IMG/VR virus record: IMGVR_UViG_3300022693_001499
Location: 1-22,293 of that record
DNA length: 22,293 bases
Strand: one strand, 5' to 3'
From: a virus
Both the position numbers and the translations under genes were made by a program. Under the pieces are notes generated by a model. It was not told the DNA's origin, did no database searches, and was given only the letters and a program-made list of their open reading frames with translations. The first letter of the stretch is position 1, and every line of letters begins with the position of its first letter. Shown here piece by piece: positions 1 to 7,727 of the stretch.

Positions 1-1299
1 TAAAAGTTTGGATAAATTCCTAACTTTACCCAATTGACGGGAAGCCGTTCTTGCGTTTCCTCTTACTTCATCCCGTACAGCCGCATCACTCCTGGCCCCT
101 AATTTTTCGCTTTCCTTTTGAAAGGTTTGTACGTTTACCAGGGAATCCGCCCTGAGAGCCTTCGCCATACCAGCAGTTCGCTGTTGCTCGTTTATCCGGC
201 CAGCAGCAAAATCAGCGTTTAACTTGGCAAGCGGGGTTAGTGGCGCACCCGGTTTTCTTATCTCTTCCCTTATTGTGGCTTGTTCTTCTCTAAGTCCCTT
301 CCTTTTGGCAACCTCCTCTACTAAAAGAATTTTCCTAGGAGTGTTATCAAGAACCAGTTTTTCCAGCTTCAAATTAACCAGGTCAGGATTGGGTTCATTC
401 GACAATTCCACCAATTCTTTGACTTCATTTTGCGAATAAAGATCGCTTTCCACTAATTGCTTGATGCCTACATGAAAAAGAAATGGGCTCTTTTTGATCT
501 GGTCTTGCAGAAATAACCCACCCCTCAAAAGCCTGCCCGTGCGATTGCTCTCCTGCTGCAACTTAAAATCATTGGCTTTTGAAAGAAAGTTTAGGATGGG
601 TGCTGATACCGATGGATTTATGGCGACAGCTTCTGAAAAAGCTTTTCTCTGTTTTTGGGTAAAGGTAAAATTTGTCTTTCGTCCCGGCCCCCTTCTCTCT
701 GTACCTGGCGTCGGGTCCCTGGTGAACGCTGGTTGGGCTTGTTGCAAAAATTTTTGCGTTGACGCGCCTGTGCTTGATCTAGCTTTTGCTGCTTCTATAG
801 CTTCCTGCTCTGAATTAAAGCCCGGCAAACCAAAACCGCCTCTCTCTCTAAACCTATTTATAGCAATATTCATTTGTTCATTTGTGAGTCTTTCGTTTCC
901 TGCTGCAATACCAGCAGGATCAATTTGGCCTTTAACTAAAGTTGGTAAATTAAAAAATTTGCCATCCATTTGAATTGTTGTGCTTCTTTCTGTTGAAGTC
1001 GTACCATCTGGATTAGAAAAAAAACCAAGTTCCCCGGTTAAAGGATCACCGGGAATTCCCCTCTGTCTTAATTCAGTGCCCTTGCCCAGATCAATGCCAA
1101 GAGATTGCTCAATCGACAATGCCAAGTCCTCCCTATCTGCTAGTTCCTGTTCACGTTTGAGTTCGGCAGCCCTCAAAATATCCTGTCGCTTCTGAAATTC
1201 AAGCTGTATAAGTTCTTGGCTCCTTTTCCTTTCTTGCGCTTGATTGAATGCCGCAAAGAAATTCTGTGCTCCTCTTGTCAGCGGCCGGTTCTGTGCCAT
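1..1299 (-). CDS. Ejection/internal virion protein, gp20/gp16-like position (3' end outside window)
   Basis: The frame is open for 433 codons from the ATG at 1299 to the window edge, so the C-terminus is missing. The start overlaps the stop of the preceding gene (TAATG), which supports translational coupling. The N-terminal ~60 residues are Q/E/R/K-rich and look helical. Residues ~75-125 hold a segment with NPDGTTSTERS followed by GKFFNLPTLVKG, a pattern I recognise from virion-associated proteins of podoviruses. The rest is charged, mostly helical and has no signal peptide or membrane segment. It follows the gp7-like gene, where P22 has its other ejection proteins (gp20, gp16). I infer a DNA-ejection or internal virion role from position and composition. 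No enzymatic motif was seen. Confidence 0.7.
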   Translation of the reverse strand, partial: MAQNRPLTRGAQNFFAAFNQAQERKRSQELIQLEFQKRQDILRAAELKREQELADREDLALSIEQSLGIDLGKGTELRQRGIPGDPLTGELGFFSNPDGTTSTERSTTIQMDGKFFNLPTLVKGQIDPAGIAAGNERLTNEQMNIAINRFRERGGFGLPGFNSEQEAIEAAKARSSTGASTQKFLQQAQPAFTRDPTPGTERRGPGRKTNFTFTQKQRKAFSEAVAINPSVSAPILNFLSKANDFKLQQESNRTGRLLRGGLFLQDQIKKSPFLFHVGIKQLVESDLYSQNEVKELVELSNEPNPDLVNLKLEKLVLDNTPRKILLVEEVAKRKGLREEQATIREEIRKPGAPLTPLAKLNADFAAGRINEQQRTAGMAKALRADSLVNVQTFQKESEKLGARSDAAVRDEVRGNARTASRQLGKVRNLSKLL

Positions 1300-2243
1300 T
1301 ATGCAACTCCTTCGAGAACGAGTTCACTCTCGATTTGGTCCAGCAATCCGCTGTAATTCACACAATCAAATCCACATATTTCTTTAACAAATTCAGGGAA
1401 ATGCTGTTTGACCTCATCAGCAACAAATCCCATCGTCGGGAATGTGTTGATGATCATATCTTTAGTTTCTGGAATCCAGTCCCATTGATAAAGAGTTAAT
1501 GCTCCAATTCTTCCAATGGGCTCAATGTTTTCTTTGAGATTGCGATCGCTAGAAAAGAAGGTTCCTTGTGCGTTCCGGAGATTCGATCCAATACCTGGAA
1601 TACTCGGAAGGGCACCACCGCCTCCACCCAAACCGCTTCCCAAACTACCCCCTATACTTGCGCCAAGAGGGCCACCAAGCACACCACCCCCAATAGTTCC
1701 GGCAAAACCTAAAACATCACTGAAAAAACCGCCTCGGCTTTGAGCGTCTTGTTGAGCCCCTGAAATCAAGTTTGCGCCTTGGCCGGAAAGCAAGCTCGCA
1801 ATATTTGCAGAACTTTGACCTCCTATTCCCCCTAACCCAAGCGCTGCGTTTTGTCCTCCACCGACCAGGTTTGCTGATCGGCCTGTCAACAGACTTTCAA
1901 TAGCTAACCCCAAATCCTGGGGGATTGCTGAAATTTCCTGCAAAGCCGTTCCAGAACGCGTCAGACCCCCAGCAGCTAATTGGCCCTGCGCAGCCCTGGT
2001 TCGCTCCTCAATCAATGGGTCCAAGGCTCCCGAACTGAATATACGAGCCAATCTTGCGCCAAAGCCTTCTGCCGTTGCTCCTTCTTCCAAGGCTCCCAGT
2101 TGTCCTATACCAGCCTGGATAAAAGGGTCTACATTGGCCTGGGTAACATCAAATTGTCGCCTTAATTCATCAATCCCCTGCTGAGAAAGCCTGTTTGCTT
2201 CTTCCGCTGCCCTCGATCCTGAATCATCACTGCCTTTACCCAT
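1299..2243 (-). CDS. gp7-like DNA ejection/pilot protein with C-terminal S74-type chaperone domain
   Basis: The protein has 314 residues. The N-terminal ~125 residues are helical and rich in Q, A and E. Residues ~125-215 are a low-complexity Gly/Ala/Ser stretch with hydrophobic runs, a pattern seen in phage pilot proteins that enter the host membrane. The C-terminus begins with SSDRNLKENI (~231-240) followed by YQWDW, GFVADEV and VNYSGL. This is the signature of the intramolecular chaperone (Peptidase S74) domain; S232 and K237 fit its Ser-Lys self-cleavage dyad (S-D-x-x-x-K). The start has GAGGTGGAG just upstream. The neighbours (gp14-like before, a second ejection-type gene after) match P22 order around gp7. 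S74 domains usually end fibres and spikes, so its place here is notable. The domain call is firm; the ejection role is inferred. Confidence 0.78.
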   Translation of the reverse strand: MGKGSDDSGSRAAEEANRLSQQGIDELRRQFDVTQANVDPFIQAGIGQLGALEEGATAEGFGARLARIFSSGALDPLIEERTRAAQGQLAAGGLTRSGTALQEISAIPQDLGLAIESLLTGRSANLVGGGQNAALGLGGIGGQSSANIASLLSGQGANLISGAQQDAQSRGGFFSDVLGFAGTIGGGVLGGPLGASIGGSLGSGLGGGGGALPSIPGIGSNLRNAQGTFFSSDRNLKENIEPIGRIGALTLYQWDWIPETKDMIINTFPTMGFVADEVKQHFPEFVKEICGFDCVNYSGLLDQIESELVLEGVA

Positions 2244-2257
2244 GACTCCACCTCACA

Positions 2258-2611
2258 TTACAGTTGTTTTTTGTAAAACCTTTTATTATCTTTCGTATGG
2301 GAATATTGCATACCAGCCCAACTCGCCACATAACACGCAGGTTTTTTATCCACTGGAATCCCCGCATAAATATTTCTCGATCCAGTATTATCTGCAATCC
2401 ATTTAAAAGCCCGTTTTGCACTCTCAACCGCTTTTCTTCCCCTGCATTCCAAACTCATCTGAGCGTGAATCATCCAACCGTCAATATACCGTTCAAACGC
2501 CCATAGATTAACCTTATCATCAAGCAAGTAGATGGCATTTTCACTGGAAATCATAGGCTTCCAGGGTGCCAGTCTACACACCTTCCGATAATCTAAAGTT
2601 CTTTCAATCAT
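2258..2611 (-). CDS. gp14-like DUF2824 (GNAT-fold-like) protein
   Basis: I place the start at the ATG at 2611, giving 117 residues. It overlaps the previous stop as ATGA and has GGAG about 9 nt upstream; an alternative upstream start would overlap the previous gene further. The sequence has RTLDYRKV near the start, then AQMSLECRGRKAVESAKRAFKWIADNTG (described here in part) and a C-terminal PVDKKPACYVASWAGM. This arrangement resembles DUF2824, the family of P22 gp14, which has an acetyltransferase-like fold. P22 gp14 assists ejection-protein assembly, and the gene sits directly before the gp7-like gene as in P22. No clear acetyl-CoA site can be shown from the sequence alone. The family call is moderately sure; the function is inferred. 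Confidence 0.6.
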   Translation of the reverse strand: MIERTLDYRKVCRLAPWKPMISSENAIYLLDDKVNLWAFERYIDGWMIHAQMSLECRGRKAVESAKRAFKWIADNTGSRNIYAGIPVDKKPACYVASWAGMQYSHTKDNKRFYKKQL

Positions 2612-2904
2612 GAAATGATTGCTCCGTCCGTTACTCTGTGCCAATCAGATCCTCTTGAAAAAGCAGGAACGGCACCACTTGCTTCATCAGTGACAAAAAT
2701 AATACTGTTCGGATTATCACTAGCATCAGGAACATCAGCAACCGCATAAGAAAACCCGGACAAATTTAAACTATCCCCTATCAAACTGTTTAATATTCTT
2801 TCGGTGTCATCAAAAAATAAATTATATTCAGCAGATGCCGGTGTTTCGCCCGATTCTTCAATAGACTCAGCGTGCCTTGGTCTGCTTGCAATTTTTTCTG
2901 TCAT
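2608..2904 (-). CDS. Short phage structural protein in the gp26 position
   Basis: The product has 98 residues. Its ATG overlaps the stop of the gp10-like gene (ATGA), and its own stop overlaps the next start, so it is in the middle of a coupled string. The N-terminus is acidic and probably disordered. The last ~40 residues contain SIIFVTDEASGAVPAFSRGSDWHRVTD in part, a small beta-rich motif of the type I know from many phage structural proteins, where it forms a trimming or decoration module. In P22 the tail needle gp26 lies here. This protein is much shorter than gp26 (233 residues) and has no long coiled coil, so it is not an obvious needle. It may be a tail or fibre accessory protein. Confidence 0.6.
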   Translation of the reverse strand: MTEKIASRPRHAESIEESGETPASAEYNLFFDDTERILNSLIGDSLNLSGFSYAVADVPDASDNPNSIIFVTDEASGAVPAFSRGSDWHRVTDGAIIS

Positions 2905-4304
2905 GTTGTTAATTTTCCCTGAGCATCTACTGTTAAATAATCGTTAGAAAATGCGATATCTTCTGCGCTGGATATCTCATAGCCCATAAATCCTTGAAAT
3001 GTTCCTAGCCCCCCATAATAATTCCATCTCAGGATATTGCCATACTCACCCAAATCACCAAGATTTCTTATTAGTGGGTCCCCAAATTGCACGCCATCCC
3101 GGCTTAATCTTAAAGATACCGATCCTATTTCAGGGTTTACCCCCTGAACAATCCCGACTTGTATTTCCTGAACCGAGAAAAAATCATTATCTAGTTGTTC
3201 AATCCCGCCAACAATCTTTCTAGTAATACGCTCATTATAATCAGTATTGATCTTAGAAAATTTACCAATTCTTTCCTCAAAAGCTGTGAAATATTCACCT
3301 TCAAATTGAGCAATAAAACCAGCTCCCCAAGGCCTGGAAATACCACCAAATAACGTTTCAAGAGTAAACCAATTGCCCTTCAAGAATCCAAAGGAATCAC
3401 GCCTTAAGGCAAATGTGGCGATATCATTTCCTCTCCAATTTATACGGCCAGGAATAGCCTCGGAAAGTTCTTCAAGAGTGTATGTAGACAATAACAAGTC
3501 AATGGTCTCATTGGATATTTTTGGGGCAGTACCTTGTCCAATAGCAAAAACACCAGAAGATTGATTTTTCTTCCTTCCAATAAAAAGAAAGGTGTTGTCA
3601 TATTCTAAGAGCCCACCAATAAAACCATTATCTATTGCCCCGCCTCCACGCCTGATAAATGGTACAGGGGTTGTGCCTTGATCAACAAACAACTCAATGG
3701 AATCTGTACCCATTATGTAAAGCGTATTTCTGAAATTGAAAACAGCATTATTTTTATCTGGTAAAACCTGTGCATCAAAGAAGCTCAATACTTGGACAGT
3801 GCCAGCATCCCCAACATCAGAGAAAAAAGCAGGGCTTCCATCGGCTGGGATATACACAAAACGATCATTTATGAAAGCGACATCCACGCAAGATGCGAAC
3901 CTGGGGTTTCCTGTTTGCAAAACACCGTTCCATATCTCAACAAGATTGTCCGCATCATCCAGAGTATAAATACTTCCTGCTGTGCCTTTGGCAACTAGGA
4001 CCGCCTCATTGAACCCTATAGCCGTTTCTATAACTTGTGAACCTGCTATTGTTCCAATCACAGAAAATGCGCCTGTTGATGTGTCTGTTATTTTTATTAA
4101 TTGTTGAGAAAAAACCATGTAAAGAGAACCGTTCCGAACAAAAGCCCCCCTAGCATCGCTATCCGGCACAGTATTCAAACCCAAAATTCCGGGTCGGTAC
4201 AATAAACGACCCTCGCGATTCTTAAAAATATTCTGCAAAAGTCGCTTGGTTCTGGGTAAGTCTTCTGAGCCCTCAAGGCCATTTGGATAGGGTATTCTAG
4301 CGAT
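2901..4304 (-). CDS. P22 gp10-like packaged-DNA stabilisation (tail hub) protein
   Basis: The conserved part (445 residues from a TTG at 4238) reads as a repeated beta-rich propeller-like protein with QNIFKNREGRLLYRPGILG near its start and a long series of beta blades, as in P22 gp10 (472 residues), which closes the head below gp4. The frame stays open 22 codons upstream of that TTG and reads ARIPYPNGLEGSEDLPRTKR, which continues the protein sensibly. The upstream frame starts with ATC at 4304-4302, with GGAGG 8 nt before it. There is no ATG, GTG or TTG between the upstream stop and this ATC. I therefore take 4304 as the likely start and 4238 as the fallback. With it the length is 467 residues, close to gp10. 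The family call rests on position, length and fold pattern. Confidence 0.78.
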   Translation of the reverse strand: MARIPYPNGLEGSEDLPRTKRLLQNIFKNREGRLLYRPGILGLNTVPDSDARGAFVRNGSLYMVFSQQLIKITDTSTGAFSVIGTIAGSQVIETAIGFNEAVLVAKGTAGSIYTLDDADNLVEIWNGVLQTGNPRFASCVDVAFINDRFVYIPADGSPAFFSDVGDAGTVQVLSFFDAQVLPDKNNAVFNFRNTLYIMGTDSIELFVDQGTTPVPFIRRGGGAIDNGFIGGLLEYDNTFLFIGRKKNQSSGVFAIGQGTAPKISNETIDLLLSTYTLEELSEAIPGRINWRGNDIATFALRRDSFGFLKGNWFTLETLFGGISRPWGAGFIAQFEGEYFTAFEERIGKFSKINTDYNERITRKIVGGIEQLDNDFFSVQEIQVGIVQGVNPEIGSVSLRLSRDGVQFGDPLIRNLGDLGEYGNILRWNYYGGLGTFQGFMGYEISSAEDIAFSNDYLTVDAQGKLTT

Positions 4305-4349
4305 TAGACTACCCTCCTTCCATGATTAGTCTGAAAAAGGCGCTTTGTT

Positions 4350-4799
4350 CTAGCCACTTAATTCTTCTCCCTCTTCAAAGAATATCCTATTTCTAAGGCC
4401 ATTGATATTCCCCTGGCCTCTTGGCGTTGTGCTGGATATCTGGATCGATGGGACAATGAGTTCCCTATATATTTGTTTGACCTGGGCAAATGTTACCCTT
4501 GCATTTCTTCTGAGATCAGGGGAAACAGTTGCGGAAGCGCCGTTGCTGAATCCACCAGAAACGTCAATGGCCAAATTGAATATAATTGCTTCTGTGGTAT
4601 CTGCGGGTTCTGATAATTCGTCACCGGGTGCGTCCAATGGAGAAAATGGAATCTTTATCCCCCAACTGAACCACCTTTGAAGCATTTTATTGAGTCGATT
4701 CGCAGTGTTTTGTATTGCTTCAGGAGTAGCAGGAGCCGCGAGCGAATGCGCCCCGATTTCCTGTAACGCCGATTGAACAATAAAAGTTCCTGAACTCAT
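4350..4799 (-). CDS. P22 gp4-like head-tail connector / tail accessory factor
   Basis: The protein has 149 residues, close to P22 gp4 (166). The N-terminus (SALQEIGAHSLAAPATPEAI, then NRLNKMLQRWFSWGIKIPF) has the pattern of the P22_Tail-4 / phage connector family: a helix with IG, a short loop and a helix ending in hydrophobic aromatic residues. A central AIIFNLAIDVS and VTFAQVKQIYRELI follow. gp4 binds the portal ring and is the first of the head-completion proteins. Its position between coat and gp10-like genes matches P22 exactly. An AAGG sits upstream of the ATG at 4799. P22 gp4 also has muramidase activity; no catalytic residues can be assigned here. Confidence 0.8.
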   Translation of the reverse strand: MSSGTFIVQSALQEIGAHSLAAPATPEAIQNTANRLNKMLQRWFSWGIKIPFSPLDAPGDELSEPADTTEAIIFNLAIDVSGGFSNGASATVSPDLRRNARVTFAQVKQIYRELIVPSIQISSTTPRGQGNINGLRNRIFFEEGEELSG

Positions 4800-4801
4800 T
4801 T

Positions 4802-5044
4802 TTAGTTACCTTCTGGTTTATAAAGGGTGGTTCCCTGGCCTCCAGGGATTGCCATATTAACGCCCTTACCTTTTTTCCCGGGATCAGGGTTTTTTTGCGG
4901 TCTTGGCTTTTTATCCCGCCCTTCGTCAAAAGGAGCATCCGCAACCGTTCTATCTCTTTTCAGAACCCAACCTCCCGCCATCTTTTCTTTAACCTCATCT
5001 TCATTAAACAATTTTCCTTCGCCATTCTTAAACAACCAAATCAT
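4802..5044 (-). CDS. Small basic phage protein between coat and connector genes, function unknown
   Basis: I choose the ATG at 5044 (80 residues) because GAGGA is 6 nt upstream of it. A second ATG at 5050 touches the same GAGGA directly and is a worse fit. The N-terminus is compact (IWLFKNGEGKLFNEDEVKEKMAGGW), with the look of a short folded module. The middle is a long Lys/Pro/Arg/Gly-rich tail (DKKPRPQKNPDPGKKGKG). The gene follows a terminator-like hairpin after the coat gene and precedes the gp4-like gene by 2 nt. P22 has no direct equivalent in its core, but many relatives carry a small gene here. I cannot assign a function. Confidence 0.7.
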   Translation of the reverse strand: MIWLFKNGEGKLFNEDEVKEKMAGGWVLKRDRTVADAPFDEGRDKKPRPQKNPDPGKKGKGVNMAIPGGQGTTLYKPEGN

Positions 5045-5078
5045 TTTCATTCCTCAAAAAAAGTTTAAGAAAAGAAGG

Positions 5079-5094
5079 GAGGCCCGAAGGCCTC
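5079..5094 (-). terminator. Terminator-like hairpin after the coat gene (UUCG tetraloop)
   Basis: On the minus strand GAGGCC-TTCG-GGCCTC forms a perfect 6-bp stem with a stable UUCG tetraloop, 18 nt after the coat stop codon. It is followed by CCTTCTTTTCTT, a pyrimidine-rich run that is not a clean U tract. This suggests a leaky terminator or a 3' end stabiliser that raises coat message over downstream genes. The hairpin is seen directly; its activity is inferred. Confidence 0.6.
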
Positions 5095-5111
5095 ACCCCC
5101 TAGATTAAAGG

Positions 5112-6413
5112 TTAAACCTGACCGCCGATCAACATACCGCACATTTCGGGTTCAAGGACATTGCCCCTGGCCCACATAAGGATGCGGTATTTGGTTTCGA
5201 TGTTGTTGATGTTTGAACTCTTCATCAACACAAGCTCAATCCCTGAATCGGTAGCTCTACGCATGGTAGCAACACCACCACTGTTCATATCTGCCATTGC
5301 CAGCGAACCGTGAACAATTTCCACAGCCTCATTAACAAAGAAGATATTGGTCAATGCGTCAGTGGTATTCAAGAAACTGATGACAGCGGTATCATTCGCC
5401 TCATCACTGCAATTGGCATATTCCAATTCAGCACCGTCAGGTGTAGGAGTTGCCGTTAGGTTATTGGTGATAATGGGCGGTGTAATCTCCCATTCCGTCG
5501 CAGAATTCACAGCTATAATCCTGAAAGTCTGCAATTGCAGAGTATCTTTCTTGTTGATTTTACCTATGGCATTGATACCCGCAATCGTGAATGCATCACC
5601 AGCCGCGCCGCCTGTTCCGGTTTGAACTGTCAACAACATGGTGCGGTTATCAACATTGTTGCCGCTGGCATCTTTGGCGGTTGGAATAAACTTCTGGTTG
5701 CCATTCACCGTATAACCCGATGCTGTAGTTCCAGGCAATGAAGGAAGGAAATTTGCCTTAAATGAATCATAGGTTGCTATCCGGGGAATCATTGAACGCT
5801 CAAAAGCAGTCAATGACACTCCCGATGGAGGGGCATCCCTATTGGCAAGATTTGCGGAAATACCGTTCCAATCAATTGCATTCATGATTATGGTTCGTGG
5901 ATCCATAAGAGGGACACCGCGAATCGTCATTAGAGATTCTGTACCAACTACCTGGCTGTAATTGGTAATGTTCGTAGTTTCAGCCACAACAATTGAACCT
6001 TTTAATGCAATTTCTTCTGCTATCGAAATATCCAAATCGGATGATAGCTTTTGCACTGCACTTGTAACAATTCTATCCCTCTGCAATGGATCATTGAGCT
6101 CAACTGCATTCATAGAGAACGCATTTGAAATCAAGTCCGATGGGTCAGAATCGTTAAAGTTCAGTGAAGAAGGCACAGACAATTGCGTTCGACTGCTAAA
6201 GTCTGCATCAACTAAAACTCTCCCCTTTTTACTGACACCACGATAAGCCAAGGGTCTGAAAATCTGTTGAGTGGTATTGTTACCGGTCCTGGCACCTGTC
6301 AGTTCCGGCATTTTGAATTTAGCGACCTGGCGTGCTGTGATATTATTATCGTTGAACGCCGTAATCAGGTCGTCAAACATAACTCTTTCTTCTGTTACAA
6401 AATCATTAGCCAT
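5112..6413 (-). CDS. Major capsid (coat) protein, P22 gp5 family
   Basis: The length of 433 residues is almost that of P22 gp5 (430). The pattern follows gp5: an N-terminal helical segment, a stretch at ~100-135 with NDPLQRDRIVTSAVQKLSSD (compare the P22 RRRIQSAARKLANN region), an inserted domain around residues 210-325 with TVNGNQKFIPTAKDASGNNVDNR (P22 VSGAQSFKP...NVDNR) and EWEITPP (P22 HVEITPK), and a C-terminal ILMWARGNVLEPEMCGM (P22 IALWYGVNATRPEAIGV). The coat builds the icosahedral shell around scaffold. It has a strong ribosome site (AAGGAG, 8 nt) and a hairpin right after its stop, both fitting high expression. Homology to gp5 is well supported by several motifs in order. Confidence 0.93.
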   Translation of the reverse strand: MANDFVTEERVMFDDLITAFNDNNITARQVAKFKMPELTGARTGNNTTQQIFRPLAYRGVSKKGRVLVDADFSSRTQLSVPSSLNFNDSDPSDLISNAFSMNAVELNDPLQRDRIVTSAVQKLSSDLDISIAEEIALKGSIVVAETTNITNYSQVVGTESLMTIRGVPLMDPRTIIMNAIDWNGISANLANRDAPPSGVSLTAFERSMIPRIATYDSFKANFLPSLPGTTASGYTVNGNQKFIPTAKDASGNNVDNRTMLLTVQTGTGGAAGDAFTIAGINAIGKINKKDTLQLQTFRIIAVNSATEWEITPPIITNNLTATPTPDGAELEYANCSDEANDTAVISFLNTTDALTNIFFVNEAVEIVHGSLAMADMNSGGVATMRRATDSGIELVLMKSSNINNIETKYRILMWARGNVLEPEMCGMLIGGQV

Positions 6414-6447
6414 AATATAGGCTCCTTAAATTAAAACGCCTACCCAT

Positions 6448-7452
6448 CTACCAAGGCAAATACTTTGCTTTTTCTGCCTTCAATCCCGTTCTGTGTTCAT
6501 CCATGAAATCAGAATAAATTGATTGATCATCTGTTTTCTGTGCCTTTTCCAGCATCTTGAGTCGTTTTGCCTCAAAACCTGTTACAGCCGTTGGTGATCC
6601 ACCGGGCAATGGTGTATCCGGGTTAGGAGTTGGTTTGTTAGTTTTAGGTTTAGGCTTCAAGCCCCTACTTGCTCTTTCCAGCAACCGAACCGCTAAAACA
6701 TGGTCTTTATTTTCCATCGCATCCGCAACTTTCCAGGCCATGTCCTCATCAGCACCAAGTTGATAAATAATTAAATCGGAATCATCAAAGTTTGCAATGA
6801 TATCTTTAATGCTTTCCACTCCAAGAATGTCTTTAGCGGCGTCTTCTTTCTCCTCATAATCGCTGTTGCCTTGAAGGGCTTTACGATAATGGTCTCTCTG
6901 CTTACGTTCTGTTTCACGTTGCAGGTTGCCATTGTTGACAGTCTCTTGGGTGCTCTTGGTCTGTGTTTCAACTTCCCGTTTGATTTCTTGCTGATTTTCA
7001 GCCCTTAAATACTCCTGAAATTTCTTGATGTATTTAGGGTCATGAACACCCTCTTCAAAATCATTGGGACTCGGTTCAACCGGTTGAGTGGCATTCCTTT
7101 TCTGATTATTTGCAAGCTGAAGGATTTCTATTCTTTGGTTTGCAATGGCAAGCTGGTTTTTAAAATTCTGCTTGCCAGCCTCAGATTGGGATAAATCACC
7201 TCTCAATTGTCTGATTCGGTTACTGATTCTAAACTGTCCTTCTTTTTTGTCTCGCTGCGATTTACTCGCCTCTTGTCCACTTTCGCCGCCGGATTCTGAC
7301 TCTTCATCTTTTGAGCCTTCCGCTTCTGAACCTTCTGCCTCCGTTCCCTCTGGTGCCTCGCCTTCTGTCTGGCTGTTGTCTTCACCATCCTGAACTTGGT
7401 TTTCTTGCTCATCGGTTTCCTGTGATGCAAGGTCTTGAACTTGTTCGTTCAT
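6448..7452 (-). CDS. Scaffolding protein, P22 gp8-like
   Basis: The best start is the ATG at 7452 (334 residues), with AGGA 6 nt upstream; a further upstream in-frame ATG at 7479 has no such site. The first ~65 residues are strongly acidic and disordered (E, D, G, S, Q). The middle is a coiled-coil-like region (ISNRIRQLRGDLSQSEAGKQ, then QNFKNQLAIANQRIEILQLA) followed by a charged helical part. The C-terminus is basic (RTGLKAEKAKYLPW). P22 gp8 (303 residues) also uses a basic C-terminal helix-turn-helix to bind coat. Position directly before coat and after portal (once the methyltransferase gene is set aside) supports the assignment. It should act inside the procapsid and leave it before DNA packaging. 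Confidence 0.85.
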   Translation of the reverse strand: MNEQVQDLASQETDEQENQVQDGEDNSQTEGEAPEGTEAEGSEAEGSKDEESESGGESGQEASKSQRDKKEGQFRISNRIRQLRGDLSQSEAGKQNFKNQLAIANQRIEILQLANNQKRNATQPVEPSPNDFEEGVHDPKYIKKFQEYLRAENQQEIKREVETQTKSTQETVNNGNLQRETERKQRDHYRKALQGNSDYEEKEDAAKDILGVESIKDIIANFDDSDLIIYQLGADEDMAWKVADAMENKDHVLAVRLLERASRGLKPKPKTNKPTPNPDTPLPGGSPTAVTGFEAKRLKMLEKAQKTDDQSIYSDFMDEHRTGLKAEKAKYLPW

Positions 7453-7591
7453 TGTGCTTCCTTTCATAGATTCTGGCAATATTGCCCTCGGTTTTAACGT
7501 TCCGGCGAACGGTACTGGTTTTATGATCCAGAAATCATGTTAATCAGGCAGTCCTTTGCCTTTTAACTTTGGAACTGTTTTTATATAAATT

Positions 7592-7644
7592 CTGTATGGC
7601 TTTGGGTTTTTAAGTAACCCTTTCATACAGAAACTGTATGGGTT
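7592..7644. promoter_or_regulatory. Three-arm repeat able to form two mutually exclusive hairpins, upstream of scaffold
   Basis: A CTGTATG arm occurs at 7592-7598 and 7634-7640, and its complement CATACAG lies between them at 7624-7630. The same arrangement holds for GGGTT at 7604-7608 and 7640-7644 and AACCC at 7616-7620. The middle arm can pair with either outer arm, but not both. The right hairpin has a 3-nt loop and a TTT bulge; the left one has an internal loop. The site lies in the long leader before the scaffold and coat genes. It could be a switch or an operator. No U tract follows it in the minus direction. Confidence 0.5.
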
Positions 7645-7710
7645 TTAGTCTGTTTCCAATATTTCTTCATACATTTTTTGTATTGCATATATATCTACCA
7701 TTCCAGCCAT
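7645..7710 (-). CDS. Possible 21-residue ORF after the methyltransferase
   Basis: An ATG at 7710 opens 21 codons ending in TAA. The product begins MAGMVDIYAIQKMYEEIL and looks like one acidic amphipathic helix. It starts 6 nt after the methyltransferase stop and has no clear ribosome binding site, so it could only be read by reinitiation. If the methyltransferase were deleted through its flanking repeats this ORF would directly follow the portal gene. It may equally be chance; the codons look plausible but the length is too short to judge. Confidence 0.25.
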   Translation of the reverse strand: MAGMVDIYAIQKMYEEILETD

Positions 7711-7714
7711 ATCA

Positions 7715-7727
7715 TTTTAAACTGGTA
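7715..7727. repeat. 13-bp direct repeat, copy at the methyltransferase stop
   Basis: TTTTAAACTGGTA on the plus strand is identical to 8786-8798. On the minus strand it encodes the last residues (PV) and stop of the methyltransferase. The two copies bracket the methyltransferase gene. Confidence 0.85.

Noticed and set aside
494-973. 159-codon plus-strand ORF
   Set aside because: It lies inside the well-supported minus-strand ejection-type gene and its composition is of a shadow frame with no family motif.
7499-7510. GTTC-CGGC-GAAC hairpin before scaffold
   Set aside because: Only 4 bp and no other support; may be chance.
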